NCBI GenBank assembly: GCA_023853785.1
Contig: JAJIRX010000516.1
Coordinates: 1-51,219, forward strand
Length of the DNA: 51,219 nt
DNA from: Psilocybe azurescens
Taxonomy: Eukaryota; Basidiomycota; Agaricomycetes; Agaricales; Agrocybaceae
Direction of reading: 5' to 3'
This document shows, in pieces, positions 20,795 to 32,506 of the stretch (positions are counted from its first letter, which is position 1; each line of letters starts with the position of its first letter). The notes under the pieces are model-generated. The model made no database searches. It saw nothing but the letters and a program-made list of their open reading frames with translations, and was not told where the DNA came from. Position numbers and translations under genes: made by a program.

Positions 20795-22383
20795 AGAAGG
20801 AGGTAGTTTGCTGTGGAATAGAGAAAAGACAACGAATGAGAGGAATTCTGAGGAACTGGTGAACTTGAAGCAGTCAGGTATTTGTATGGTTTGTGGGGAA
20901 ATTGGAAATCCGGTTCTGCACATAACCGGTGCCGGTGAGCATTCTAAAATGCATCACGTGTAATGAGCACAAGCTCTTTACTTAAGGGCAAGTTTCTACG
21001 TCTACACTGGCACTCAATTTTTCAAATAACTTGCATACATATCGTCTCTAGTGATACAACAATAGGGGGTTAGCTATGTACAGAACCTATCAATGAACCT
21101 CTACGCTTGATATCTGGGGAAAGGCAGAAAGAGTTTGGGCAGAATTTGCGACGCCTTGAATTTCAGCGCCATGGATCTTGTTCATGAACAGTAAAAGCTT
21201 CATTAGCGCTGCGCCAGCGGACCCGTCTATTCATGTGCTATTTGACGACTCCCAAAAGCCTCTTGTGGAGATTTTCTGACCGTAATGGTTCTTGAAACTT
21301 AAAGACAGTACGAAATTGTCTTTAGATTCGAGATTGGAAATCTTTACAGCTTCAACGCACGTCAACGGTGTATAAAATAGTCAATGAGTCGTCCAAACTT
21401 GCAAAGGTGCTGATAGGAATGATGCAATAGTACACTGACCACCTCTTCTCTACGATGTGTTCACTGCTCCGCAGGACCAAACATCCTGACACGAGATACG
21501 CCTCTTGAAATTTACTGAACACTCGTCACATTGGAGCTTAACGTTCTCCTCCCTGTGAGTCCGTGCTTCCTCAGGCTTTCAGCTTGACTTCAGAACTCGT
21601 CTTGTTTGAACCTTTGAACGTCCACAGCAGTCTCTTCGCCTTTTTGGTCTCAATACAAAATTCGGATGCTTTGGTGCTGTCTCGGCTCCGGTGGGGTTGT
21701 GCCCGTGGAGGATCATATCCGGGCACTCGCAGCATTCTCTCCGTTTGCTATTTCCCTTATTGAGGCTCTCAGACTTCCAGTGGCTGTATTGTCTACATTG
21801 CCACAACTGCGGGACCATTTTCATTCTCTCCATTCCTACATCCATAACAAACTACAGTGGGCATACTCTCGACTGGAAACCGCCTCCGATTTTAGTTCAT
21901 AGCTTGCCCCACCCTCCGTCCGAATGGGATCTAGTGTACACCACGGGGAAACGAGTACTCCATCACAGTGTTGGAATTGGAAAGGCTCCAAGAATAAATG
22001 CTTCTATTTAGTCCATCATGTGTCTACCTAACTTAACGTATGGTAACCAGTGTGTAACCGAAATAAGGTAGTGTCTAATAGAAACGATTGAAAATATTGG
22101 TTTGTGAACAAGACAGTATGGTGCTCAAAAATTTTGGCACTCTTGAACGCTACATCTGAGGGGTATCTACTGGTCTCTACCGCAAACCACTGCGGATTGT
22201 GATGCAAATCTTGAAAGAAAGAACTCGACAAATAGAGCCGAGATCAGGGGTGACATGTGGGGATCGTGTGTCCAGAAGAAGAACCGCCCAGCGACAAACT
22301 ATCGCACCATTCCTTCCCTTTTTTTTCATAGCGGTGGGACTGAGGTTATTCTGACCTTTAACTTCAACCACAACCTCATCCTA
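20795..22383. other. Intergenic region
   Basis: About 1.6 kb. Short open frames on both strands (for example 21563-21902) have no recognised motif. The last 100 bases hold the likely promoter and leader of the gene at 22384. Confidence 0.5.
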
Positions 22384-24322
22384 TGGAGACTGCCACCATA
22401 GTCCAGGCGAGCTCGATGATGGGCGACTTTATGTTGCCAGGGATGTCAGCTCCTGAGGCTGATGGGTCCGGTAGAGTTGTGAGGTTCGACAACGAGTGTG
22501 TGCTGATACCAGAGGCGCTGCAAAGAGATCATCGTTGATGATGACCAAGTCTTATTCGCTGCCTTTGTGGAAGAGGAAGGGACAGCAGGCAGAGTCGGAT
22601 GCGGAGGATGCGACGGCCGGCTCTCCAGCCCCAGAGGATTCGAGGGTCGTTATTAAAGTCCCAATTCCGCTGTTCGTGGTTTGACATTATATTTTTGTTC
22701 AATTTTAATGCTAAACTACACATAGGTTCAGAAGAAGGTCGTCGCGATCCCCGTCGAGGGGTAGATCGAGCTCACTTTCTCCAGTTATCACCAAAAGACC
22801 GCCTTCTTGTCTTGTTTATAGGTCGCCATCAACATCACCGACACTAATGCCATTATCTCCTGTCCGTCGCCCTTCACTACCTATATACCATCGACGGGAC
22901 GATGCTGCAACGGTCCCTTTACGACCATGCTGCGAGGCGTGTGAGCACACCATGGAAGAATCTCTTAGAGAAGGCGAAAACTGGCAAGAAAAAGTTCACA
23001 AGGGGCGCAAAGCGTCGTAGAAGCAGCAGTCTCGACAATAACGACATCAATGGGCTGTTCAGGCTTCCGACTCACACCAGAAACGCCAGCTTCTCGAAAG
23101 AATTCAGCGTTCTGTCCGCCTGTCTAGACGATGTGGCGGAGTCGTCCCGGTACGGCGCGAAAACTGCCTTCTCTTTGACAGTGGATGAAGTGGACAAGCG
23201 GAGGAAGTCTATTGATGCGAATAGGGAATCCTTGGAACCATTCCACGCTCCAGGCGCTTCGTCAACCGCCGGTGCAGCCTTCTCCTCGTTATCCCCAGGA
23301 TCTCCCTACTCTGGGTCACCACGATACCCTCGTTCATTGGGAAGGGACCGCGATTCAAGCTCTACAATATCCTCCAATTCGACTATGGATGAACTCATGC
23401 CCGACATTCTCGACCCGCGTCACAGGTTACGCTCTTCCCCAATCGAAGAAGAGGATGAGGCACAACTCTTCCCTCTGCCGTCACCCAGGAGGTCCCCCAG
23501 CGGCACGCCATCACCAAGGCTTTCGCCTGTCCCCAGTCCGAGGATCTCAAGCTCCGGATTGCCTGCAGGTGTTACACTTTCTGCGTCATCCTCCAGGGAG
23601 AGCGTGGCTTCGAAGATGGGGTCGTCTCAGGAGAGCCTTCTGAAAGCATCTTTCTCGAGGAAACCGTCGGGGTCCCCTGGGACATCGCCCAATTCATTAC
23701 CGAGGTCGCCGTCTCCTCTGGCTCTGTCTGCAGTCCCAGGCGCAGCAGATGATTTAGATGTCGTACCAATGAAGAGGCTTTCATTACATGGGCTGAATAT
23801 CCCGCCAGCCCCTACTGCGAGCGAGAGGGCGGCTTCGGGTTCAGTTTCGCCCAAAGGCCCTCGTCCATCACTCTTCGCGACGGCGACCAAGACACCAGTG
23901 AAAGACACGCCAACACCGGCGCCTGTACCCGAATCATCTACGTTCATTTCACAGGGATCAGTGCCTTCGAAACCTCTAGCTCCTCTTCGTCTGTCCATAG
24001 CACCAGAATCCACTCCCTCCTCGAGATCGTCGCCTATACCTATTCCTATAGCCAAGTCCAAACAACATGAATCATCAGTCGCAAAGCTTCGGCTTCTTCG
24101 CCTCAGAGTCCTCATCACTCTTTTTTCCACTCGCACATGCACAGCTCGACGGTAACGTCTCCAGCTCATGCGGGGTCTAGCACGAGTCCTGTCCGGGGAC
24201 AAGGTCAACAGAAGCGGAAGCTTTCGTTCAGTGCCCCATTCATCAGGGCGGGAGAGGCACTCCGCGACGCTAGCGTGGACGCACTGAAGGGCGTCAGCTC
24301 CATGTCGGGGACAGCCATCTGA
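22384..24322 (+). CDS. Serine/proline-rich basidiomycete protein of unknown function
   Basis: Starts at the ATG 22384. An N-terminal conserved-looking segment, VRFDNECVLIPE, is followed by MTKSYSLPLWKRK and VVIKVPIPL. A 54-base intron (22672-22725) leads into an SR-like stretch (RSSRSPSRGRSSSLSP), then RRPSLPIYHRRDD and a CCEACEH motif. The rest, about 400 residues, is low complexity and rich in Ser/Pro/Thr with many SP sites, suggesting a disordered, phosphorylated protein. The C-terminus is QKRKLSFSAPFIRAGEAL ... SMSGTAI. Three frame changes are needed: near 22505, at the A5 run 22989-22993 and near 24070. They may be assembly errors or decay. I recall similar hypothetical proteins in agarics but cannot assign a function. 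Confidence 0.65.
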
Positions 24323-25649
24323 AACAACACTTGCCCACTGTCATCATTTTTTGGTTTTCTTGTTGGGAGAGTCTGGATGCCATTCCAACCATCCTTGCCT
24401 TTCTCCTTCTGTTGGTTTCTCTTGGGGTTACGTTTTCTTGGGACATGATTCTTGATCTCGTCGATGCGAGTTTGACGTTTATCTGTCGAGCGGGACAGGG
24501 ATGGTGTGCGTCATTGATTGGGCCTTATCGCGCATGGCTTTAATGTCCACCCTCATCCATTGACCTATTGCGCCACATCCATCAGCACAATCCATCTTCT
24601 TACTCGACACATCAAATCAGCGACCGACGACTTTCTATCATCGACATCATCATCACGGCCACCAACTTGCACCTTCCCAATCGTGATGGCCGCTTTTCCC
24701 TTCTCTATACCCCCACAGAATCAACCACTTGGACGCATCAAATTGCACATCACCAGTATACCAGGACGCAATCTGGTCTAATTCATATCCCCTATGTCTA
24801 TATTATCACGACCGTTCTACGACACTACTTTCATGATCTTTTTTCTTTCATTCTCGTCTGTCTCTGGGTTCTATCGTCGATTCTCTCATCATCATAGTCA
24901 TTCGATTTTCAGGTTTCGGGTTTCGCCTTTTGCCTCTCGCTTTCGCAATCTCTTTTGTCCTGACAATCAAACCACACCAACCATTGGCATCACCATGAAC
25001 ATATATCCATTCCATCGCTTTCTATCGATTTTCGTATATCCGACATCCGACTCTCGACATCTGAAGTCACTTTAGGTCCCACTCATTCACGCTCACATAT
25101 ACCCCCTTGCTCTCTATCCCGTCTCTGTCTCCGTCCCCGGACCTGACCTACTCTCATTTGCCGTTCGCTCCCATTCTTATAACTCATACCCCGTACTTCT
25201 CCTTCATTTCTTCCTTCCGGAATCCAAGTGACACCCGTCGATAATGACCCCCTAATATTGATGATGATTCAATCAATCCACATCTGCCTGTACATATTTA
25301 CTTGCATACCCTACACTTACCCGTCTTATGTCGTGTATCGACATTGGGCTTGTACAATGATATAATTGTGTTTTCTTGCTCAGTTTTTGGGTAGCGTTTT
25401 ATGAGTGTGTTACTATTTTCAATTTGGTGTGTACGAGGAAACAGGACAGGCTCCTTGATGTATATATTCGCGCGGCGCGTCGCGTACGGGTACTACTGAC
25501 TCGAAGTCAGGTGATGAAATGAATCAGAAAGAATCCGAACGAGGAATCTCATCTTTTGCCTCAACATCACATTCTACAACGAAGGGCGTCTGGGCTTCAA
25601 GGGAGAATCCCAGAGCCTGTTCAACTGGCAACACAAGTCATCTCTCAGA
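24323..25649. other. Pyrimidine-rich downstream region
   Basis: The plus strand is strongly T/C-rich from 24560 to 25300, with many CATC and TCTC words. It probably holds the 3' UTR of the preceding gene and intergenic DNA. No gene is recognised. A GC-rich patch with CGCGCGGCGCGTCGCG lies at about 25467. Confidence 0.5.
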
Positions 25650-26674
25650 ATGGGTCAACTCCACTCGGTTTTCACTGTTTGTAATTCCTTTTGGAGAGCA
25701 CCAGTACTGTTTACACAACAACTAGCTTTCCGTAAATCGAAACACCGCGAACAATTACAGAGCGATGAATCGGCCATTGATTGCAGTATAGCGACACTCC
25801 AATCTCTGCCACTCGAAATTTTGCTTCATATGTTTTCGTTTCTCGAACTCAAGCCATACATTATATTGCATGGCGTCTGCAAAGAATGGCAGCATCTTCT
25901 ACTGCTGGCGGAGCTTCATCCGATTCGAAGACGCTTGCTTTCTCTATACCATAGGATCATAAACACTCCCCATTTTCAAAATTCACTCACGTGGTCGCTG
26001 GACAACCTCCAACCATTTGATAGGCAAGTGTACATCGACTCGCTTCTTGCACAATACCCCGTGATTCCAGAGGAGTTTCGTATGTGGATCCTCGAATGGC
26101 CCGCCCGACTTGTCATAGCATGCACATGGCCTGGGATTCAGTTCAGGGATGGTGGAGCAAACAATTGCCGGCGAAGATTTGGTGTCAACTGGTTGGGATA
26201 TAATAACGAGTCCCCCAACTCTTTGCGGTGTTGTACAAAAATCAGACCCCTCAAGTCAAATTTATTCCTGCACTTTTGATTTGGAGAGAAAGTTGCACCA
26301 CGGATTGGCTAGTATTTGCCGAAGACGAGCCAAATATTTTTGGTCGTGTTTATGTCACCAATGTCATGGAAGGCGAGGAGGCATCTAACATTGCCCACGG
26401 AAGATACCCCGATTCTGATGATGACTCGGACGATGAGTCCGATGGCTACATCAACGTACCTCACGCGGATTGGGTCAGCTATCTGGAATATCAATGGGAG
26501 AATATTGTCCCCGCCCTGCTTGTTCCGGAGAAGCTGTACGATGGATGTCCCGTTGAAGATTGGCCCATTCAACACCCAGTACCGATAGAATTTGGTGGAG
26601 CGCTCCCGACCATGCTTCCTACATTTCCGTGGAATCTTCGCGATACAATCTCCCACCTTGCCCTATTCAGTTGA
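25650..26674 (+). CDS. F-box-like protein, copy 3 (inverted; one apparent frameshift)
   Basis: The ATG at 25650 opens MGQLHSVFTVCNSFWRAP. The F-box-like segment at about residues 50-85 is LQSLPLEILLHMFSFLELKP followed by HGVCKEWQHLL. The first 140 residues differ clearly from copy 2, but 26076-26598 is about 99% identical to the complement of 17540-18062. The same C5 run (26212-26216) breaks the frame as in copy 2; one more C restores it and gives about 341 residues. The likely role is substrate adaptor of a ubiquitin ligase; the target is unknown. It lies head to head with copy 2 about 7 kb away. Confidence 0.75.
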
Positions 26675-26817
26675 TATCACCTTGATTTTTGCGGAAAGAC
26701 GATTGCATATTGCGCACGCAAGATTGATATTCTCAACTGCTGGCCTATCAGAATAAAGTACCTATCTTCTAAACAGCATGCATCAGTAATTTTTTCTCCA
26801 TAGACTTTTTATTACGT

Positions 26818-27575
26818 TTCTCAAACACAGTGGTCGAGCTTCATCCAATCCGACTCCGCTTGCCTGCACTCTATCATAAAATGAGATCCCCTCGCTACTT
26901 TACCAACATATCCGTGGACGCGGAGCAATCTCCGACCATTCGGCGGGCAAGCTTACATCAACGCTCTCCTTATCCAATATTCAGCTATTACAAGAATTTC
27001 GCATGTGGATTGTCGAATGGCCTGACGTTTTGTATAACAATTACGTGGCCGGCACTTCCTTTACCACTTGCAGGTCCCCGAGCTACATGCGAAGGCTCGG
27101 CATTAACTGGTTGACATACACGCATGTTGAGTCTCCAGAACTCTCTGCTGTGCTGTACAAAAACAAGACACGGGATGTGAAGGTTATACCTGCTCTTCTA
27201 ATTTGGAGAGAACACGCCACCACCGACTGGCTGATATTTGACAAAGACGAACTTGATCTCCTTGGTAAGTTTATGTCACCGATTTTATGGAGCTCGAATC
27301 GTCAGCTGTTATCCCTCACGCACAGCAAAGTCATTCTAGCGATGCGGACAGCGGTTCCGAAGTCTACATCAACAAACCGTATACGGACTGGATTAGCTAC
27401 ATGGAGTACCATTGGGAGTCTACTGTCAATGTCATCCGAATACGAGGTATTTCCAGAAGGATATGGATCTACTCCCGACAGATTCCTTCCACGGCTTGTG
27501 GCGGTCATATTCAACCATTCTTCAAACTATGCGCTTCCCACATTTCCCTGGTCCCTGCGTCACACAGTCCTTGAG
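26818..27575 (+). pseudogene. F-box-like relic 4, 5'-truncated
   Basis: Diverged tandem copy starting inside the family (VELHPIRLRLPALYHK), without the F-box. Recognisable pieces in different frames: WIVEWPDVLYNNYVAG, RRLGINWLTYT, SAVLYKNKTRDVKVIPALLI, TDWISYMEYHWES and LPTFPWSLRHTV. At least four frame changes. Confidence 0.75.
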
Positions 27576-27639
27576 CGTACACAGTATAACTATCTTCTTC
27601 TCTTTTTGTGCATCAAGTTGGACTAAATTCAAGTCGTTA

Positions 27640-27850
27640 CTAGAGACAAACGCAATTCGAACAACTATTTCGAAGCTAAAGTCTCTATGCCGCATATGGA
27701 CTGGATTGGCCTACCCAGAATATCGTTGGAACGATGTCGTACTGAATCCCGAGGGTTAACACATTCTGCCCAGACCTTAGCTGCCACACTTCCCCTCTTT
27801 CCTTGAATCCTACGTCACGTTGTCATGGGACACGCAAAACATTCTTAGTT
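27640..27850 (+). pseudogene. F-box-like relic 5, C-terminal fragment
   Basis: A short run reading WTGLAYPEYRWNDVV matches the family's DWVSYLEYQWENIV. It is followed near 27790 by CTTTCCTTGAATCC, corresponding to the FPWNLR motif. Only the C-terminal part remains. Confidence 0.55.
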
Positions 27851-30156
27851 CCTTTATTTATACGATCCAGATGGTCCTCCGCTTTAGGCACCTTACGATG
27901 AAAGTCAGAACACACTATAGCCAGAGAAATTTATGAACCACTTCACAATATATATCAAAGACCGGATTAGAAAATAATATGCAGAGGTCTATAGTAAGGC
28001 TTACAATTCGTGATCCCTTGTGTATTGAATTTCAGAAATAGTCAACGGAAAGACACAAATTTGCTATGAATGCGGGATTTTCTCCTTCATCGCCCGGATT
28101 TTTCCTCATCCTGAGAAGTCGTATTTCTATCCGGACCCTGAGTTTGAGGAAACCTGTCGACTTCCATGTCCTTTTCGTCCAAGTCAATAAATTTTTAAAG
28201 TAACGGCCTGCTCCGTTAAGCGCCCGTGGTGATTACAGGTAAAGAGCGAAGTTGGTAGTAGCTATTAGTATAAGTAGTAGACTACAGATCTTAGACACTG
28301 AGGGCGATGGATGCAACGAAGACTAAGTGCAAAGGAAAGAGGCTCAAATTTCGGGACGGAGGAATAATTACCCGTGACTACAGAAGGCAGAGTGGAGTCT
28401 GGACCCAGGACCGGAATTACATAGGAGCCGTGGTACTTGAACGTCAACGAAAATTTTATATAGCTACATTTTCCAAATCCAAAAATAATAGGCCACAGAA
28501 AGCCTTACGTAGAACTCATTGCTGAATGCTTGACTGACACGGCAGCTGACAGCATTTTCACTTTTCTTATAACCACTGCAACGTATTTATTTGCAATGTC
28601 GCGTCCGCGCTTTCAGCACCATAAAAATTACACTCACCGGGTTTTCCCAGTGTATTTATATCGGTCAGGGCGCTTCTGAATGCCTGTTGTCCACATCCAG
28701 AGGGCCGGCGTCAGCAAAACCGAGAGGCTCTACCGAATAGGAACTAAAGTTATAATCGAGGTACCGCCGAATTACCGCGATACTAGGCATTAAAGTATCA
28801 TTGCACGCTGAAGGCACCTAAGCTACAAACTATGGCGCAATTAGCTGGAATAAGTAGCATAATAAGAATAAGAGGCAGCCGTTTCTAAAGGAAGGATACG
28901 GCAATGTCGGTTTTGAGGCGTGGACTTCTATCCACAATGCGTGAGCATCACTTGAGCGAATAACCCTATTTTTTTTACAGAAAAGAGGTTCAAAAACGAA
29001 AAACGAAAAACGAATCAATAATATATTGAGATAGATCTTTGGCCTGGTGATGATACTCTGGAGTAATAATATCTGTGTTTCGAGTCTAGAAACAAACCAT
29101 TCTGACTCGGCTAACATGAGCTACATATTCCACATTGCGTCGTGTCGAAGAAAACAGCTGACCTGCCCACACTGTGACACTTAGTCGGACGTAGCCTTTA
29201 ACACAAATCTACTGAAAGGACACAGGTCCTTCATTAAAAGAGTCAGGCGCATTGAGGGTCTGTGAGCAAGAGATCCGTAAACATACTCAGCCTTTGTGCA
29301 CATATTTTATGTATTGGCCGGAAGTATTCAAAACGGTGCACCTTCTCGCTGACATTGGATAAGCCAACCTACCTACCTGGCGCTAGAATAGGACGGAAGG
29401 TATCCGATAGCACTGATTCCTGTGCCCAACCGTTGTCGCGTTTAATACACGGCTACCATGACAAAGCTACTCGATATTCAGTTCAATAGAGATTCTGTTA
29501 ACACACTACGAAGACCAAGGAGACGATACCTAATTTCTACCGATGACCTCTGTATATTTAACACAAAACTGAAGTCAATATGAAGTTTTAGACATCCGGA
29601 AACTAACAAGTCTCGTGTACATGGAAAAATATGACTGGATGGAGAACTTCTGTGTCCATTAAAAATCGCACACCAGTAATGTGGCCCAGCCTTCGAACTG
29701 ATTTTGGGATTTAGGAGAGTTTATTCAGCAGAATTGTCAATCATGCTCACCGTCAGCTATACGAATATTGAGCCAACGAACTTGGAGAGAATAGTTCTAG
29801 CCCTCGTCACAAAGAATCATTGGCGGGTACGGCCTATATTCTATTTTTGCCTTATTGTTTGCGCCACAAACATCATAAAAATCCCACACAGAGCGAAAGA
29901 TTGCCATTCAAACAGTATCTCCAAGGGAATGCGGCAAAAAGACAGACCATAATACACGCAAATATGCTCTATTCTATACACCCGGCTAGTCGAATTTCTA
30001 CGGCGGACTCTGAGTCTTGACAGACTTGGATAGGTTGGCGACGTGTTGAATGGAATCACAGAATGTTTGCACCAAAAGGTATGTTTCTAAACGTAATCCG
30101 GACCGTTGTGCGACTCATAACAAAGCCGCTATTTCCCTAAGTGTTCAACATGAAGG
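27851..30156. other. Intergenic region
   Basis: About 2.3 kb without a recognised gene. Open frames are under 100 codons on both strands and show no motif. A T7 run followed by GAAAAACGAAAAACGAA repeats lies near 28970-29015. Confidence 0.45.
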
Positions 30157-30163
30157 TATAAAA
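30157..30163 (+). promoter_or_regulatory. TATA box of the gene at 30223
   Basis: TATAAAA lies 66 bases before the ATG and is followed by a short A/C-rich leader ending CAATCAACATG. This spacing is typical of strongly expressed fungal genes. Confidence 0.7.
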
Positions 30164-30222
30164 GCCCTCAGACTACCGTTGTAGAAACATCAACCCCAGC
30201 TCAACAAGCAACTTCAATCAAC

Positions 30223-30693
30223 ATGTCTAACAACTCCAACTTCACTGTTCGCAACTCTACCACCCAGAGGCTCGTTCTGAGAGAGCACAGGGCTAACCAA
30301 GGCATTTGGCAAGGTACCCCGCCTGCTGCTATCATTGTCGGAGGTGTCACTCCTACCATGTCCATTACCTCGAACAGTAAGCTTTTGGAGACTCTTCATA
30401 ATAATGTGCAAGGTTTGCTGATAATTTCCTTCCAGACAATGGCCCTACCTCGGGTTATGTTATCTACGAGGCTGATTCGGGCCCTCAACCTCGTCATTCG
30501 GTTGAGTTCAGCGTCGTCTGCTCCCCCACCGAGGTCGCCGGAAGGGTCAGGACCTTTAACAGTGCTACTTGGAGGCACACCGTCACCTATGGCACTCACA
30601 ACCCATTGAACGGTATGCCAACCCATTTCATTTTTCGATCTTGCGCTAACTCCAAGGTATGCCTTCCCAGTCGCATTCACCCTGACCAACTAA
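30223..30693 (+). CDS. Small beta-rich protein of unknown function
   Basis: Exons are 30223-30376, 30436-30612 and 30657 onward, with introns of 59 and 44 bases. The first intron joins SITSN to NNGPTSGYVIYEAD in frame. The protein is about 120 residues with no signal peptide or membrane segment, and alternating hydrophobic residues suggest a beta sandwich. Features include GIWQGTPPAAIIVGG and a single Cys in VVCSPTEVAG. Splicing at the second intron puts the last exon in a frame ending MPSQSHSP; the alternative frame, AFPVAFTLTN, looks more like a closing beta strand and would need one base difference. The general style recalls small fungal fruit-body lectin or cytolysin-like proteins, but I cannot place it in a family. 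Confidence 0.6.
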
Positions 30694-31436
30694 GCGGTCT
30701 GAAGGGTCGATATTCAGCAATCAAGTGTACCGAGTTTGAATTTTGGCTACTAGTACAATGACCGCTTTGATTACTTATGCGTTTGTACTACTGACCGTTC
30801 CTTAGTGTGATTCCGATATATCTCTGCCATATGGTGGAGAATAAACCATTAAATAAGAAAACATTTATTTTTGACCAACAAATATCGATTGAAGCTGCAT
30901 AATTACTTTGTTCTTTACGTATCCATTCTCCCACTGGTAGGCACTAGACTTGATTGCGACATGAGATACGAGAAAATTAGGCGCCGGTAGAGCACCGGTA
31001 ACTTAGATATTTCTCCGCCTTACTCCATCACTACAAGTGTACAGTGGAAACAGTCCCTGTCTGCTTGACCGAGGTCTAACACACTTTCTTGCACAATACG
31101 GTTGATTTAGCATTCACGTACAGAAGGAACGACAGACTAATTTATGTACAGCATGATCTGTAGCACTGATATCCATTTAAATAGCAATCTCTTGGACAGT
31201 TTTGAGTGACACCGCGAGCTTGGTCCATAAAAATTCACATAGGTATACAGCGTCCCGCTCCTACCAGATCCCCAATCGATGTCATACATATTCATCGTAC
31301 GCCTGTGACCGACTACGTGTTAGTCGATCCCCATGAAAGCATATGATTTACACCAACCTTTACGGAGACCATTACCCAAATGCTCCTCAAAACTGGACAT
31401 CCTACATATCGCAATGGCGCCAAGGTTTGGACGCGT
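30694..31436. other. Intergenic region
   Basis: About 740 bases between convergent genes (30223 plus, 31437 minus). No gene or clear repeat seen; it should hold both 3' UTRs. Confidence 0.5.
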
Positions 31437-31937
31437 TCATGTATCTTGTATGGGCCGCGTCAGTCCTACTCCTGACTGCCTTCTGATCTCATTTTTCTCA
31501 GTCCCACTGACTCGTGCCCTGTATTTTTCACCGTAAAGTGCCCGACACTCCTCCTCCGTCCGATATCTCAAAATATCGTAATGGCTCGCCGCAGTCATCA
31601 TGGCATCCCGTTCGGTATGTCCTCCTTTCACAATGACCAACATCCCACCTGCTTCTTCGAACTTCCTAAAGTTTCCGCGAAGGTGAGTCTCCTCGCTGGT
31701 GTTGAGATATAGACGTATGCGATTGATCGATACACGCGATCTCTTCAGGTAATCGAATGCGAGGGTGTCGACTCCGCGGGAAGGGCCGATGATGAAGCGG
31801 TGACCCTGCTTGATAGCCTCCTGGATGCGTGGAAGATAGTGGGCATTGAAATAGGCTGTATCGACATCCAAAGGCCCTGATATGAAGGCAATGGGTGTCT
31901 GGGCTATGGCTGAGGCGATGGTTGTTGGTCGAATCAT
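31437..31937 (-). CDS. SLOG/Rossmann-type nucleotide-binding protein
   Basis: The ATG at 31937 gives MIRPTTIASAIAQTP and about 166 residues; the frame is open further upstream but has no ATG. After a first beta strand (IAFISGPLDVD) comes an acidic and aromatic helix (YFNAHYLPRIQEAIKQG), then RFIIGPSRGVDTLAFDYLKRS. This is the glycine-rich turn plus helix seen in SMF/DprA and LOG-like folds that bind nucleotides or nucleotide-derived ligands. It is followed by VSINRIRLYLN, HLRGNFRKFEEAGG and GHTERDAMM. The last twenty residues are basic and may be partly intron-derived. Function is unknown. It is divergent from the GPALPP gene and shares a 570-base promoter region with it. Confidence 0.65.
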   Translation of the reverse strand: MIRPTTIASAIAQTPIAFISGPLDVDTAYFNAHYLPRIQEAIKQGHRFIIGPSRGVDTLAFDYLKRSRVSINRIRLYLNTSEETHLRGNFRKFEEAGGMLVIVKGGHTERDAMMTAASHYDILRYRTEEECRALYGEKYRARVSGTEKNEIRRQSGVGLTRPIQDT

Positions 31938-32506
31938 GGTATCACTTGTCGATGCTGAGGAAGTGTATAGGTTGTCTGGATAAGGTGACCTTCGATGGCT
32001 GAGTGATGTCTGTATCCATTCGGTCAAGTCGACCCTTGCGTAGTTCCAATCAGTCAGGCTGCGGTTACATTGTCACAGCCTTTGTCATGAAGTCACCGGT
32101 ACCGTGGAAGTTTGCGTCAATTATTCCACGAAGGATAGTGCAAAAGTTCTTCAATAAATATGCTTGAATATGTTCAAGATTGTCGAGCAGCTTCCGTTAA
32201 GGTTTTGAGAGCAACTCCAGAGCCAATCTAGAGCAAGAAGTTTGTTGGAACGGAGTGAACATCAGGCATCGTCCGATCGTCGAAATATGCAAGTAGCCTT
32301 AGTGAAGGAGTTTGGAAAACGTTTGACTGTGTGCTAGATCAGAACAAGACATGAGAACATGCTGCCCCAAGATACGACGTACTTGAACTTGATCTATGTG
32401 GCGGCACTAAGAAGTTGTTTAGTCGGAGTTAATATCGGAATGTGTAATTCAAGCATCCCAGTGCGGGTACAGTCGACATAACTGCCCTAGATGATATTGT
32501 ACAATA
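31938..32506. promoter_or_regulatory. Divergent intergenic promoter region
   Basis: 570 bases between the start codons of two divergently transcribed genes. No strong TATA box or CCAAT motif stands out. It is inferred to carry both promoters. Confidence 0.5.

Noticed and set aside
26309..26656. Minus-strand 115-codon frame, mirrored at 17482-17829 in copy 2
   Set aside because: Conserved in both copies only because the DNA is nearly identical there; it is antisense to the F-box reading frame and has no start context or motif.
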